DNA of 59,903 bases, taken from the NCBI GenBank assembly GCA_013115125.1, contig JABANN010000156.1, forward strand, positions 1 through 59,903, read 5' to 3'. Below are positions 40,503 to 51,699 of this stretch, piece after piece. The notes beneath the pieces were generated by a model. It did not search any database. It was not told the origin of the DNA and saw nothing but the letters and a program-made list of their open reading frames with translations. The position numbers were made by a program, and so were the translations under genes. Source of the DNA: Perkinsus olseni. Taxonomy: Eukaryota; Perkinsozoa; Perkinsida. Each line of letters opens with the position of its first letter. The stretch's first letter is position 1.

Positions 40503-41956
40503 CTACGGCTGCAGCAGACGCTCAGTATGCGGCGATCGGGCGCTCCTGCTCAAGTGGGCCCTTGGGGACACCTTCCTCTCCGCTGGGGACGCTACCAATG
40601 GTGCTGATAGGGGTACCAGGCTTGGCGAGACCTGAAGAGATAATAGTAAAGGCAATGTACTGCTGCTCTTACTCTAGCCTTGGTGTCCAATCCGAAGGGC
40701 AGGCGGACCGCTTGGTCGTAGACCAGCTGACCGTATACCAGTAGTACGAAGCCGAGAGCCTGCACCCAGGAGTACTTAGTAAGGGGCTCCCCTAAACCGT
40801 AACCGGGAGCAGCATAGTACCTACAACTCTAATGAGGACAGAGAAGCCATCACTTTACTCATTACATCAGTACTGACACTAGCCAGATTACTATGGTCCT
40901 TGAGGCGTCCAAAAAAGTATGATGTATAGCCGAGGCCTCGGCAGTGACCATGACGCCGCATATGTTGAAAACAAGGATGGAGATGATGAACCCCAGTGTG
41001 CAGGTGAGAAGCAGAGGAGAGTTGGACAACATAACGAAGGAGTCCTCAGTATTCTCCATCACCTTGCCCGTGTCCGATCCAGGTAGGTTCTGCAGGGCTG
41101 GTACGAAGACTAGGCACATGAGTAGAGTGCCCCAGAAGCCCTCCAAGCCCACCAACGCCATCGGAGCTACGTCGTTGGGCGGCTTGAGTAGGAACTCCTC
41201 CAAGACGTATTGGGCAGCACACACCACTTGGCCGGCTACTATGATGAATATCCCTAGGAGCATCAATGGTAGGGTCACCACCTGTGTCTGCTGTTCACGC
41301 GATGATAGGGAGGATACCCCCACCAAAACGAGGGCAATAAGACAGAGGCAGACTCCTACCCAGTGATGGCGGTACATTTTACGGCCGAGGAAAATGACAG
41401 AGAAAAGGGCCGAGAATAGTAGTATACTTCCCTTGAGCATTTGGTATACTGATACTGGGGTGTAGACTAGGCCAATAGCCTGCAGGGACGACCCCAACAG
41501 ATCGAACACTGATGGGATACATACAGTAAACCACATACGGAGGCCAATGCTGCTAGCTGCTGCTGCTGCTTCAGGTGCTGCTGCTTCAGGTGCTGGAGCA
41601 TTGGCCGAGGCGCTGCTACTGCTCTTGCCACTCCGACGACGCAAACAGTAGTGCAGTGGTAGCGCTAGCAGCATGGCAAGGAACATGACCAGGCTCATGA
41701 ACCAAGGCTTCTGGAAGTAATGAAGCGTACCGTCTACTCCCATACCAGTACTTTGGAACATCAACTTCTCTATTATAGAGTTGGCGGACCCAGCCAATAG
41801 CCCGATACCAAATATGCATGAGAAGGTCACCATGGACGAAGATGGAAAAAAGATATGACTTGGCATGGCCGCAGTGAGACAAACTGCAGAACACAACACT
41901 CTGGGAGTGTGTACGAAAGGTAGTGCGGTAAGCACTATAAGAATAAAATGAAGCAT
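40503..41956 (-). CDS. SLC35F6/CRT-like drug/metabolite transporter, copy 1
   Basis: This multi-pass transporter (ten predicted helices) belongs to the DMT superfamily, group SLC35F6/CRT-like, found in vacuolar or lysosomal membranes. Features include GSANSIIEKLMFQSTGMG after helix 1, LGSSLQAIGLVYTPVSVYQM, LKGSILLFSALFSVIFLGRK (the conserved LKGS motif) and GQVVCAAQYVLEEFLLKPP. Then come LVGLEGFWGTLLMCLVF and the C-terminal YSWVQALGFVLLVYGQLVYD. The ATG at 41956 is the upstream-most; an internal Met at MPSHIFF is possible. A phase-2 intron splits Met-Tyr before GEPLTKYSW. A second small intron leads to a Pro/Ser/Arg-rich tail ending LLQP at 40503. A tandem paralogue follows upstream. Confidence 0.85.
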
Positions 41957-42147
41957 ATGCCAGCAGGTGGCTAGACAGCACTACATAGACCCACAAAGCC
42001 CATGCAGCAGCAGCCACCATGCCAAGGTTCTAGGAGGGGGGTCACATAGAGGAGTGGACGACGATTAGATAAATCTGACTAGTATCAGCCGTGGGATGGT
42101 ACATACAGTAATCAGAAGGTGGACCAAGACCACAGCAGACGGCGGGA

Positions 42148-43388
42148 TTATGGCCGACTGCAAGGATGCTCCTCGAGATCCTCGCTAACTCCTTGGTCCT
42201 TACGACGCTCTACTTCAGGCGATGAGCTGAAGCATGCTGAGCGGAATGGAATGCTGAGAACATTATCATAGATGAGTTGACCATATACAAGTACCGTGAA
42301 GCCAAACGCCTGTATAATAGAGTACCAAGTGAGGGGTTCTCCCAGGTGATGATCACTGCTCGTGTAGTACCTGATACAGGGGGAAATCTGCGTGAAATGA
42401 GCTGCCTCCCAGCCTACATTATGATGGACAACACCCAAACAGATAGAGTCCTTGTAACCTCTAAGAATGATCGATGGACTGCCGACGACTGTGCTGTCAC
42501 CAATGCAGCACTGAGCTTGTATATGAAAAAGGCTGTGAAGAGTCCAACAGCCAAACTCATAAGGACACTAGATTCCCGCAGCATCATCAGTGTATCCGAA
42601 GTATTTTCTAGAACACCTCCAACGTCATAGCCTGGTACGTGCTGTAACAACGGTAGGGCGAATGACAACATCACTAAAGATCCCCAGAAGCCCTCTACTC
42701 CAACCATCAGCAATGGAGGTAGAGTGTGTGGCGGTTTAAGGAGATACTCTTCTACAACGAACTGTGCACCTCGCATGAACTGAGCAGCCAGCACAAGGCC
42801 AAGGCCGAGAGCTATGTCCGCTGACCCAGCCCTACCGGGGGTCCTCTTGGAGAGGACATGGGCGATAGCGACAGGGATAAGACCGAATACACAGATACAC
42901 AGACCGACCCAATTGCTGTCTGTGAATCTTTTACGCAAGAAAATGCGACGAAAGAGCGCCGAAAAGATGAGGACGCTTCCTTTGAGGATTTGAAAAATCG
43001 AAGCTGGGATGTAGACTAAGGCTATGTTCTGTAGCGAAGAGCCAGTGAGTTCGCAAAGGGCGGGGATGGCTACAACTAAGAGAATCTTCAACTTGACTGA
43101 TTGCAGGTTTTTACGGTATCCTTGGAAACATAGGGAGACCAAGTGAACGAAAGCGGACGTGAACATAGCCAACATTGTGACGGTAGTGACGAAACCAGGC
43201 TTGACGAAGAGATGGGGGGCCCAGCCATCGAGACCGATGGAGGAAGACTGATACATGGTCTTCATGATGGTGTAGGTCCCTGTACCAGATAATACACCGA
43301 CTATAAAGTAGAGTAGATAACGAGACATACTGACAACAGGAGGATACCGACAAAAGACCTGACAAGGGACGGGGCCATATGCGGACAT
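42148..43388 (-). CDS. SLC35F6/CRT-like drug/metabolite transporter, copy 2
   Basis: This is a paralogue of the gene at 40503-41956 in the same orientation, with 190 bp between them. It shares LTGSSLQNIALVYIPASIFQ, LKGSVLIFSALFRRIFLRKR, FMRGAQFVVEEYLLKPP, MVGVEGFWGSLVM and the C-terminal YSIIQAFGFTVLVYGQLIYD. The phase-2 intron lies at exactly the same Met-Tyr junction as in copy 1 (about 42365-42412 here), so the duplication happened after that intron existed. A candidate ATG is at 43388 (MSAYGPVPCQ), possibly joined by a short intron to MSRYLLYFIVGVLSGTGTY. The tail ends LEEHPCSRP at 42148. Overall divergence suggests an old duplication, perhaps with different substrates. Confidence 0.85.
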
Positions 43389-43678
43389 CCAATCTCACGA
43401 AGCGAAGCAGCGGGTGCTGCTGGTCGTACTACTGCAGTACAGCGGGTCTCCAGTCCAGGCCCATGTGATGACGAACCAGGGAGGGAACTTCTCTCAGGGA
43501 AGGGTCACTGCCAACAAGGAGCAGCCGCCGTCACGTGCACGCATGCGCAAGCAGTAGCGCGCGCCCTTAAATATGAGATCCTGCGCAGACGGTCGCGCGC
43601 AAGAAGTGTGAGAGGACTGCCGGGCAGGTGTCATCGTTTGCAGTTATTGAGGGTGCAACCCCACCCTATTTTATTATT
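43389..43678. promoter_or_regulatory. Divergent promoter region, transporter copy 2 / PTEN-C2 gene
   Basis: The 290 bp between divergent ATG codons contain a GC-rich stretch around 43510-43605 with alternating cgcgc blocks (cagtagcgcgcgccc, ggtcgcgcgca). It must carry two promoters. No TATA box is evident. Confidence 0.4.
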
Positions 43679-46060
43679 ATGAGCGGTCCTGATGATGCCC
43701 CTACTGATGGACGGGGATGGGATGCCCTTTGGAAGAGTGGCCAAGGCTTGGCTGCGGCGCTACAGAGTCAGTCACAGGAGGTCGCCGCTAAGATACAGGT
43801 CCAAGCTCATGACCTGGCTCATCAGGTACTACTATCACCATCCATCTCGCTTTCCTCGTTCTTACTATCGTACAGGCTTGTCCGAGTTGGCCCTTCGGTT
43901 AGGTATCCTCGACGGAGTGGGGAGGTAGAGTGACCACTGTAGTGCAGCAGGTGGTACGGGCATCACTAGTGGTGGTGACTAAGCTGTGGTATGGTGACAG
44001 GCCGCTGAAACCCTACATCGCGACTATCGCAAGGCTGCGGCAGCCGCTTTGCCTACAGAGAAGCCGCCCAAAAGGAATGCTGTTATCAAGCTGGCTCCTC
44101 GGGTATTCATCATACCCTTCCCTGAGAAGAACAGGGCCTCCTCGATTGCTGCGGCCCTTCCCGACAACTGCAAGATTTTTAACATGTCGGAACGGAAGTA
44201 GTATCTTGAGAAATCTTAGGTTGAAGCTGGCGAATCATACACTTTTAGATACGACCCTTCAGAGATGTTCCCCAGTCTATCAATCTCGGTGGTCGACATA
44301 GTCTTCCCCGGGCTGCCGTATCCTTCTCTCGTCAAAACTGCTGAGATTTGTCTTCAAGTGGAGGAGTGGCTTAACGGTGATCCTACCCGCTGTGTTGCAG
44401 TAGTACAGTTGGGCCGTTCCATTCACGACGCTAACTCCTCTACCTGCTGTAGTTACACTGCATCCCAAGCGGCCTGCCTACCCGTACAGCAGTGGTCTCA
44501 GCATGCCTCCTCTTCTGGCTCTACCCAGCTGAATACAGTCATCCCTTGGATGCGGTCCCACGGGCGTGCAAGTGTTTGCCCCTCAAGGAAGATGATTTGT
44601 TACCGAGTCAGAGACGGTAATACACTGGGAACGGCTTTATCGTGATATACTACCTCTCCGACTTGTGCATGCATCGGTCCTCGCGGACGTTTCGATAACC
44701 TACCACGCCTGCAGGTACCTCTCTTACTTCTACCGCTGCATCTGCAGTCGTCGTAGTAGTAGTGGCAGTAGCGATGACAGCTCTGATTCTACCGTGGAGG
44801 GAAACTACCTAACACCCCTACCAGTTAGCATGAAGATCGTCCAGGTCATTGTCAAGGCTAATGATGATTGTGATAGTGGTAGTAATCGGGCTGTACTCTT
44901 GTTGATTTCTCGACGATGATGATGCAGATAGCACACCGCTGGCTAACCCTACATCCAAGGTTGGGTGGAGGCCTTACTTGGACCTATGGCAACAGGGACG
45001 AAAGCTCTACTCAAGTTGGGAAGCCATTGGGGACGACTCGGCACCCGCTAAGAAGTCGAGAGCGGATGAACCTGTCCTCACCTTTACGATACCTAATGGC
45101 GGTATACCGATCAGCGAGGATGTAGTAGCGGGGAGAGTAAGGGAAGGCATTGCTGTCTACAGGTCATCCTGCGACTGCGGACGTATCCCGGGCCTCATAC
45201 GGTGTTCCGCGTCCCTTTGCCGTGCCCCGGGGTGCTCTATCACGACCAAACCAAGCGTATACTGCTCACCCGAGCTGACTTGGACGGCGGCGTCCTGTCG
45301 GAATTCGTGGACGATGTGGAAGTGGTCTTTTCATTTGACGGTGATACTATTACTACTGCAGTGGGGAGGCAAGTGGGCAGCTTATCGAGTTTTCAGATAC
45401 GCAAGTTGATGAGGATAATCCCGCGATACGGAACGCCCGTCAAGTGCTGGTCGACTGCAGAGCTAAGTTTAAGCGGCATTACACTGAGGACATCACTAAA
45501 GGAGGTCGTAGAAGCATTAGTAGCAGTAGAAGTAGTAAAGGGAACGGAGGCAGCAGGTCGAGTCGAAAAAAAGAGGTGAGGGTGAGACTTTCCATGGGAT
45601 AATCTGAGGATGGGCATTTCAGGGCAAGTCATCGGGCGACACTCCCAAGCGGAGGACCAAAAGAAGCGAGAAGCTTCCTAAAGTCACCGAGGCAGTGAAT
45701 TCTACGACGGCTATTCAGAAGGAGGAGAAGGCTGCTGGGTTTGTCACGACTGGTACTGTCCCCTCTTCTAATACTGGTGTGAAGGAGATATCAATCCCAA
45801 TAGAAGCCGCGGTGGGTGATGCTGAGCTAGGACTGGATGATCTGTAATACTAGCGGGGCTCTTGAGTCAGCATCGGCATAGTGGCTAGTGGTAGGTATGG
45901 CTTGACAGCTGTAGACGATGTATGGGGTGATGCTGCCATACAGCAGAATGGTGACTCACTTGGAGAGGAGACTATCGTTTTACCGTCTAAGGAGGAAGAG
46001 GATCGGCGAAGCGATCCATCATCTATCCCTTCTTTATTCGGCAAGAAAGATGCCGGATGA
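43679..46060 (+). CDS. PTEN-like phosphatase plus C2 protein of the auxilin/GAK/tensin type
   Basis: The first exon (ATG 43679, MSGPDDAPTDGRGWDALWKS) is followed by a PTEN-like domain. Its segments are VIKLAPRVFIIPFPE, NCKIFNMSERK, SLSISVVDIVFPGLPYP, then VEEWLNGDPTRCVAVVQ. The signature loop is LHCIPSGLPTRTAVVSACLL and LPSQRRYLSYFYR matches the family's PSQRRY block. A C2 domain follows: VSMKIVQVIV, KVGWRPYLDLWQQGRKLYSS, GVLYHDQTKRILLTRADLDG and FVDDVEVVFSFDG. In the loop seven residues separate Cys and Arg instead of five, so catalysis is doubtful, as in auxilin and GAK. Domain order equals that of animal auxilin without the J domain. The Lys/Ser/Glu-rich tail continues through a 45-nt intron to GKKDAG at 46060. 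Membrane binding via C2 in clathrin traffic is inferred. Confidence 0.8.
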
Positions 46061-46554
46061 CACTGGATGGGATACTGTCAGTATCTTCATCATCATCAAC
46101 GTCATCATAATCATCTTCACGTACCATTCCTCTCGTCTGATAGTGTAAAGCCGCTGCTGTTCTCCCCCTCCTGCTGCTGCTCTACCAGTCTCCTCCCACT
46201 CCGTCCCTGTAAATAGAGGCTCGTATGGCCCTAGAGTGGTTGAGGAGGTGCTGGTCGTCATCTTCATCAAGGGTAGTGCTGAATGTCTTATCAGGCTTGC
46301 TTGCGTTGAGCAGTCATCTCAAATCCCGCGCCTCCTACCTCATCGCCCGACTGGAAACGATAGAAATCGCGCCTGGTGTCTCTCCGTCATCGCCATCGGC
46401 TTGTGATGGCCCTTCCCAGTCTGCAATTTCATATTGCTGCGGCCCCGTAGAAGGCCACCCGTGGTCTGGGTAAGATGCCGTTCATTCAAAGGACAACAGT
46501 ACACTGGTTGACTACTGAGAGTAATCTAGGGCGTTTTGCGTGATTGTCCTTAAA
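46061..46554. other. Unassigned stretch upstream of the polymerase gene
   Basis: About 490 bp with several short open frames (for example MALEWLRRCWSSSSSR from 46225 on the plus strand). None shows clear splice partners. It may hold further 3' exons or UTR of the PTEN-C2 gene and the polymerase promoter. Confidence 0.3.
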
Positions 46555-48928
46555 ATGGATCCAGCAGAGGAGACGATGGGAGTAGAGGGCAGCAGTAGCA
46601 GCGGGGAGAGGGAGAAGGAGGCTGGCAAGGAGGAGAAGGACTTTATGTCCCACCTGTATGTGTTCACAGCACATAAGGGTGGGATGGATAACGTGGATAA
46701 GAAGCTACAACTAGAAGTGATAGAGGAGATGAGCAAGAATAGTAGTATCAGGGCCGGGGCTAGGGTTGGTAGTAATGAAGGGTATCATGAGTAGGCACTC
46801 ACCATGCTGCTGCCTTGAGGAGGGACAAGAGGGTCGCTGAGCGTATAGAGACCATCAAGGCAGCTGTCGTGGCGATGACTAAACAGGACAGAGCCCAGAG
46901 GGGGGCGGAGAGCGACGCGTGAGAGGGGGCCTGAGGTCTGAGCCGCAGCAGTATCCTGTGTCCTCTCTTGCAGTATCATAGCATCCGCGAGGAGGCACTG
47001 TGCTTGCGACTCTGATAGATGGTGCTGTGTAGTCGACATGGATATGTTCTACGCTGCAGTGGAGATCAGGGATGATCCCTCCCTCAATGGTAGTATTATC
47101 ATCGGCATCCCTCGACCCTCGGTGAATTCAGATGTCCCCCTGGCTGTTGGTGGTGACTCTATGATATCCACCGCCAACTATGTGGCCCGGAGGTAGGGCC
47201 ATCACCACACAAGGGCCGTCCCTTGCCTCCCAGCGTAGGTACGGCGTGAGAGCTGCCATGCCCGGCTTCATCGCTCGGGAGCTTTGCCGACGACAGGGCG
47301 TGGAACTGAGGTTCAAGCCGGTGGACATGCCGCGGTATCAAGCTGCTAGTGACCTGTTCAAGGAGGCCGTCTTGCCGTGTGGTCCAATGAAGATGCTCTC
47401 ACTGGATGAGGTGCTACCAGTAGTTGACGTTGGTGCCGAGTCTAGTAGTGCTTAGGCGTATATCGACATAACTGCTAGGGTTAAGGAGGCAGCGACGGTG
47501 GCTGATGACAACACGACGCCGCAAGTGGACGCGGAGGAGGCGGCAGCGACCCGGCTGGTAGCGCCATGACGCTGTCCGTACAAGAGTAGTCCTGCTGGAC
47601 ACAGGTGTCTCGTATGAGGGAGGAGGTCCGTGAGAAGACTGGTGGCCTCACTTGTAGTGCTGGTATAGCGAGGGGCTGCTTCCGTCTAGCGAAGATGGGC
47701 TCTGATATTAACAAGCCCAATGGGCAGTTTATGGTACCAACCACTCGTGAGGAGATGCTGCGGTGGCTGCATGATTTGCCCATCCGAAAGGTGAGGCGCT
47801 GTGGGAGGCTGTGGGGAGCAGAGGTCTCCTGCCAGTTGCACGGGGTTGGCCGGGTCAGTGAGCGGGAGCTCAGTGCCGGCCTTGGTATAGAGAAAGTTGG
47901 TGACGTCATCAAGAAGGCAGCCGAACTGTTACACACTATGTCGAGCAATGGCGGCCACTGGGTAGGAGATAGAGGCTACTGCTGCGTCACGCGCCACGAA
48001 ATTGGCCCCTTCACTCAGCTCATCAATGCAGCAATGGGTGTGGCGGACACGGAAGATATCATCGGGGCCACCGAGTCCGGACCTAAGTCCATCAGCCAAG
48101 AGAGTAGTACTTGCGTCCGAAGTGAGAGCGGGTGGGCTAGTAGGCACTCACCTCAGGGTCGCTATCGACAACTGAATCTGGATCGACAGCTTACCTTCAC
48201 GAGGTCCTGCAGGAGTTGTGTACTAAGGTCATGGAGCTGTGCCAAGAGAAAGGACAATATGGTCGTTGTGTCACTTTGAAGCTCAAGACGTTCGAGTGGG
48301 ACGTGAAGCAGAAGTCTAACACGCTAAGGAGGGAGGTACCGCTCACCTACCGTCTACCGGGGGGTCAGCGTGGCTATGGTACAGGTGAGGAGTGAGAGGC
48401 TACTGTACGAGACGGCCAGTGAGCTGATGGGAGCAGCAATGACAGCAGCTTCTATCAAGAAACCTGTACGCCTGCTTGGGGTCAGAGTGTCAGCCTTCCA
48501 CACAGCGCCCCAAGGCCAGAGTAGGGGTATACCACCGGGGTGGGATCATCGCCCCTGCAGGTACTCTGGGAGAGTTCTTAGCAGCACACCAGTTCAGCAG
48601 CAGCAGTAGTAAAGCGTCGATGGAGGAATGCGTTGCAGTTGAGGAGAGTGGAGGGGATGAGCGGAGGGAAAACGCTTGTTGGGATTGTACAGTGTGCACC
48701 TTCCTCAACAAGACGACGGCTCGGAGTTGCGCGATGTGCGGTACGGCCCGCAGGAGCGAACCGATGGTCGATGAGCGGGCATGTAGCCGCAGTACCAAGA
48801 GGGCTATGGTGGACGACGGTCGAAGGCCTAGGAAGGTTCACAAAGGGGGAGGTATGGAGAGGTATATGATCAGGGGCTCGGGGGCTCGGGACAAGGAAGC
48901 AGGGATAATAGATTTGACCGATGACTGA
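46555..48928 (+). CDS. POLK: DNA polymerase kappa (Y-family) with RanBP2/NZF zinc finger and C-terminal SIM-like motif
   Basis: This translesion polymerase copies past damaged bases in the nucleus. From ATG 46555, the family N-clasp appears ([19 protein letters not shown], then [15 protein letters not shown]). The palm follows with the metal-binding [12 protein letters not shown], then [15 protein letters not shown] and [16 protein letters not shown]. The thumb part has [29 protein letters not shown] and [20 protein letters not shown]. The C-terminus has [20 protein letters not shown], a RanBP2/NZF zinc finger (W-x-C-x2-C-x3-N-x6-C-x2-C) with the Thr-Phe pair that binds ubiquitin. The last residues GIIDLTDD look like a SUMO-interacting motif. 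About ten introns of 35-60 nt occur. Animal Pol kappa instead has UBZ fingers. Confidence 0.93.
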
Positions 48929-49118
48929 GGCCGAGTGATGGCATCCTGGAGAGTTGAAGGCTACGAGGCACCGAGGGTTATCCCATGGCTCGGAGAGGCC
49001 ATGGTGGGGCAGTAATTAGGACAAATGCAGCTGCTGTTTCATCGTACTTCACTATCGCAGGAGGGCTTGTGTTTGTAGTTGTGCCAACACTGGGATTAAC
49101 TCAGTCCTTAGTCGCCTT

Positions 49119-50024
49119 ATGATCGGCCGTGGTCTTGTTGACTCTACCACTGCAGTTGATAATAGGGAGCCTCTCACTGCTGCTGCTGCTGCTGCTGCTG
49201 AGCCCCAGCAGCAGCAGCAGCGTGACGATGCAGAGGAGCATGTGGGGTCGTCTAGCAGGAACGAGGAGAAAGAGGCAACAGCTGATGCCTCCGCTCCTCT
49301 CCCTCCAGGGGTGATTCTCATCTCATCTCTCCCATGCCTCGGTGGTCCACTTTGCAGACTCGGATGAGTGGCTGGGGGACTGGGACTACTGCTGGCCTTG
49401 GTGAGCAACGGGCGCAGAGGCGAGCAGCGGCGGACTTGACCGATGATGACGACGACGATGGCATACCGGTGATACCAGACCTAGAGGAGGAGGACATGAC
49501 GCGGTAGTAGCAGCCTGTGGTGGTGATAATGATGGGTGATGTGCGTACCAGGCAAGTGGCGGCTCCTCCTACGGACTATGCCCTACACCTCAGTACTCAG
49601 AAGGAACTACAAGAAGCAGCAGCAGCATCACCCGATGGCAACAAGAGTACACGCAAACTGGTTCGGATACTTCCTACGTCTCACGCTGAAAACAGCTCAA
49701 CCTCGCAGTTTTCTACAGCGCGAGGCAGCTCCGGATGCCCCCTTAGAAGGGGATGCTGTACCGAGGAGTTGCGATTACTTCAGGCGAATCATCGTGTTTG
49801 CGCCCGTTGGACCCTCACCCGGAGCCAGGGATAGATCTATCGGTCCTCTTCGAAGTACTCCTAACCCCAGAGGAGCTAGAGGTGAAGGTCTACTCCTCTC
49901 GAGATCTCCCCACCACCCAGCTGCTCAGGATCCGAATGAAGTGTGGGACCACGGGCTGCTCCTACAACAGTTGGCTGCCGAGATGGCCGCAGAGGAGGGG
50001 GGTCCGCCGCAGCCTCTGCTCTGA
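49119..50024 (+). CDS. IFT43: Intraflagellar transport protein 43 (IFT43)
   Basis: IFT43 is an IFT-A subunit needed for retrograde transport in cilia. The ATG at 49119 starts MIGRGLVDSTTAVDNREP. An Ala/Gln-rich disordered segment follows (poly-Ala and poly-Gln runs at 49178-49220). A 47-nt intron leads to QRRAAADLTDD and the family's acidic block DGIPVIPDLEEEDMTR near 49450-49505. After another intron the conserved C-terminal part has VAAPPTDYALHLS, then PGIDLSVLFEVLLTPEELE. It ends DPNEVWDHGLLLQQLAAEM across a 47-nt intron, with the stop at 50022-50024. The IPVIPDLEE and DLxxLxxVL-xPE-x-VWDxxxL blocks are characteristic of IFT43. Its presence implies the organism makes a cilium or flagellum. 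Confidence 0.85.
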
Positions 50025-50226
50025 CATCTCTAGCTGTCCTCCGCCATCCAGATACTCCTCAGCAGCGGACGGACAAACTTAGAGGGGCCAAGGCGTCTTC
50101 CTAGCGGCCGTTGGTGTGCTCTTCCCAGCATGTGCGTGTCGTTACCGATACTCTCTTTCGATCGGCCTTCCAGTGTTGGGTTCTGACACGTACATGACGG
50201 TACCATTCCAGTTGGCGTATCATTAT

Positions 50227-51573
50227 GTCATCATCGGTCTCGACCAACAGCCCATCAGGCCCTGAGAGTGATGTGGTGTTGGCTGGGGGCGTAGGATCCG
50301 ATGCTCCTGTGGAGTCCAACAGGCAACGGAAACGGAATAAGAGGAGAGAGCAGAAGAAGGAGAAGTGGTTGTGAGTTGGGGAGGGCCGATCGTGCAAGGA
50401 GGTTCCATGCAGCGTCTGGCGATTGCCTGGTGTAGGGAGGGCAAGCGGAAGAAGGCCAATCATGCCAGCAGCAGCAGCAGCAGCAGCCCAGCCTCAACCG
50501 ATGGTGTATCTCGGAACCCAGTTAGACGGGAGAGAAACGCCATGATGAAAGCTGATACCGAGGCCAAGGCTCTCATGAGCCCTCTGGTGAGTCACTCTCC
50601 TCTTCGCGGTGTTAATTATTTTCTACCTCGTCACTGTCAAAACGGCCAACTTTATTTAGGCCTAATGCCTGGCATGTCGAGTAACTGCTATCGACTGGCA
50701 GGTACTGTTCGACTGTGAGTTCCGAGCACAGATGCATACTCGAGAGAACATATCCCTGGCCCAGCAACTGATGTTCTGTTACGGAGCCAACAAGAAGTGC
50801 GAGTGGCCCCTCAGACTGGTTACAGCATGCCCACTTGATGGCGACATGCATCAGGTAAGAAGCCTGCCTTTCCCTGCCTCCTATCACGGCTGCTCAGCAC
50901 TTGAAAAAGAACAGCGGTCTCGCCAACTGGACCTGCTTCACGATGGACCATCGTCCGCTGAGTACCATCTGTGTCGAGGAGCATCAGCAGCAGTTCGTCT
51001 ACTTGACTGCTGACTCTGAGGACACTATGTGGTCCTTCGAGCCCAATGTGGTGTACATAATAGGAGGTTTGGTCGATAAGAACCGCCATAAGAACATAAC
51101 TAAGGATAAGGCTGCCGAGCTGGGCCTGAGGACGGCTCGGCTGCCCTTGGGGGAGGTCGTTGATATGGGGGAGCACTCGAAGGTGGGTGGGCACCTAGAG
51201 TCGGGCTCACACACTTCCGCCGCCCTGCAGGTGCTTACTGTGAATCATGTGCTGGAGATCATGGCTAATCTATGGCAGCGTCAACGGAGCAAGGTGAGGG
51301 TCGCGCCGCCCCGGCGGCGAGGGGAGGATGGCGTTGCAGCGGTGGGCCTTTCAGAAGTCCGTTACAGCGGAGGACTGGCGGGAGGTGTGCCTGGAGTGCC
51401 TTCCTGGACGGAAGAAGGTGGACGATAGAGAGGAAGGCGGATCCCCCGAGGCAAAACGGCAGAAGGTCGAGTCCCCCGCCCCGGCTGCTGCTGCTGCTGC
51501 TACGGCGGAGGAGGAGGGGGAACCTGGGGTGCCGAAGTCACCTCCAGCTGAGGCAACGAGTGGCCCAGCGTAG
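50227..51573 (+). CDS. TRM10: tRNA (guanine-9-N1) methyltransferase Trm10
   Basis: Trm10 is a SPOUT-fold enzyme that methylates N1 of purine 9 in tRNA with SAM. The ATG at 50227 starts MSSSVSTNSPSGPESDVVL, followed by a basic segment (SNRQRKRNKRREQKKEKW). The core has VLFDCEFRAQMHTRENISLA, QQLMFCYGANKKCEWPL and the SPOUT knot motif VVYIIGGLVDKNRHKNITK. Then come AAELGLRTARLPLGEVVDMG and VLTVNHVLEIMANLW, and a C-terminal helix RWAFQKSVTAEDWREV. The tail is acidic/Ala-rich, ending EATSGPA at 51573. Introns of about 65, 115, 43, 48 and 46 nt all keep frame. The basic N-terminus fits tRNA binding in the nucleus or cytosol. Confidence 0.93.
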
Positions 51574-51699
51574 CCCCCCCCGTCCCCGAGCTGCTATTCT
51601 ACGTTTCATTGCCGCGTTTCTCTTCGCAGTCAGTCGTTGGGTTGACCAGCGCGGGGGTCATGGCTTTTCTACTGCAGTTGGTAGTGTTGTTCCGCGGCG

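Noticed and set aside
43679-43830. A BSD or TFIIF-like domain in the PTEN-C2 gene
   Set aside because: The later exons clearly match the PTEN-like and C2 order, and the first exon alone shows no BSD signature.
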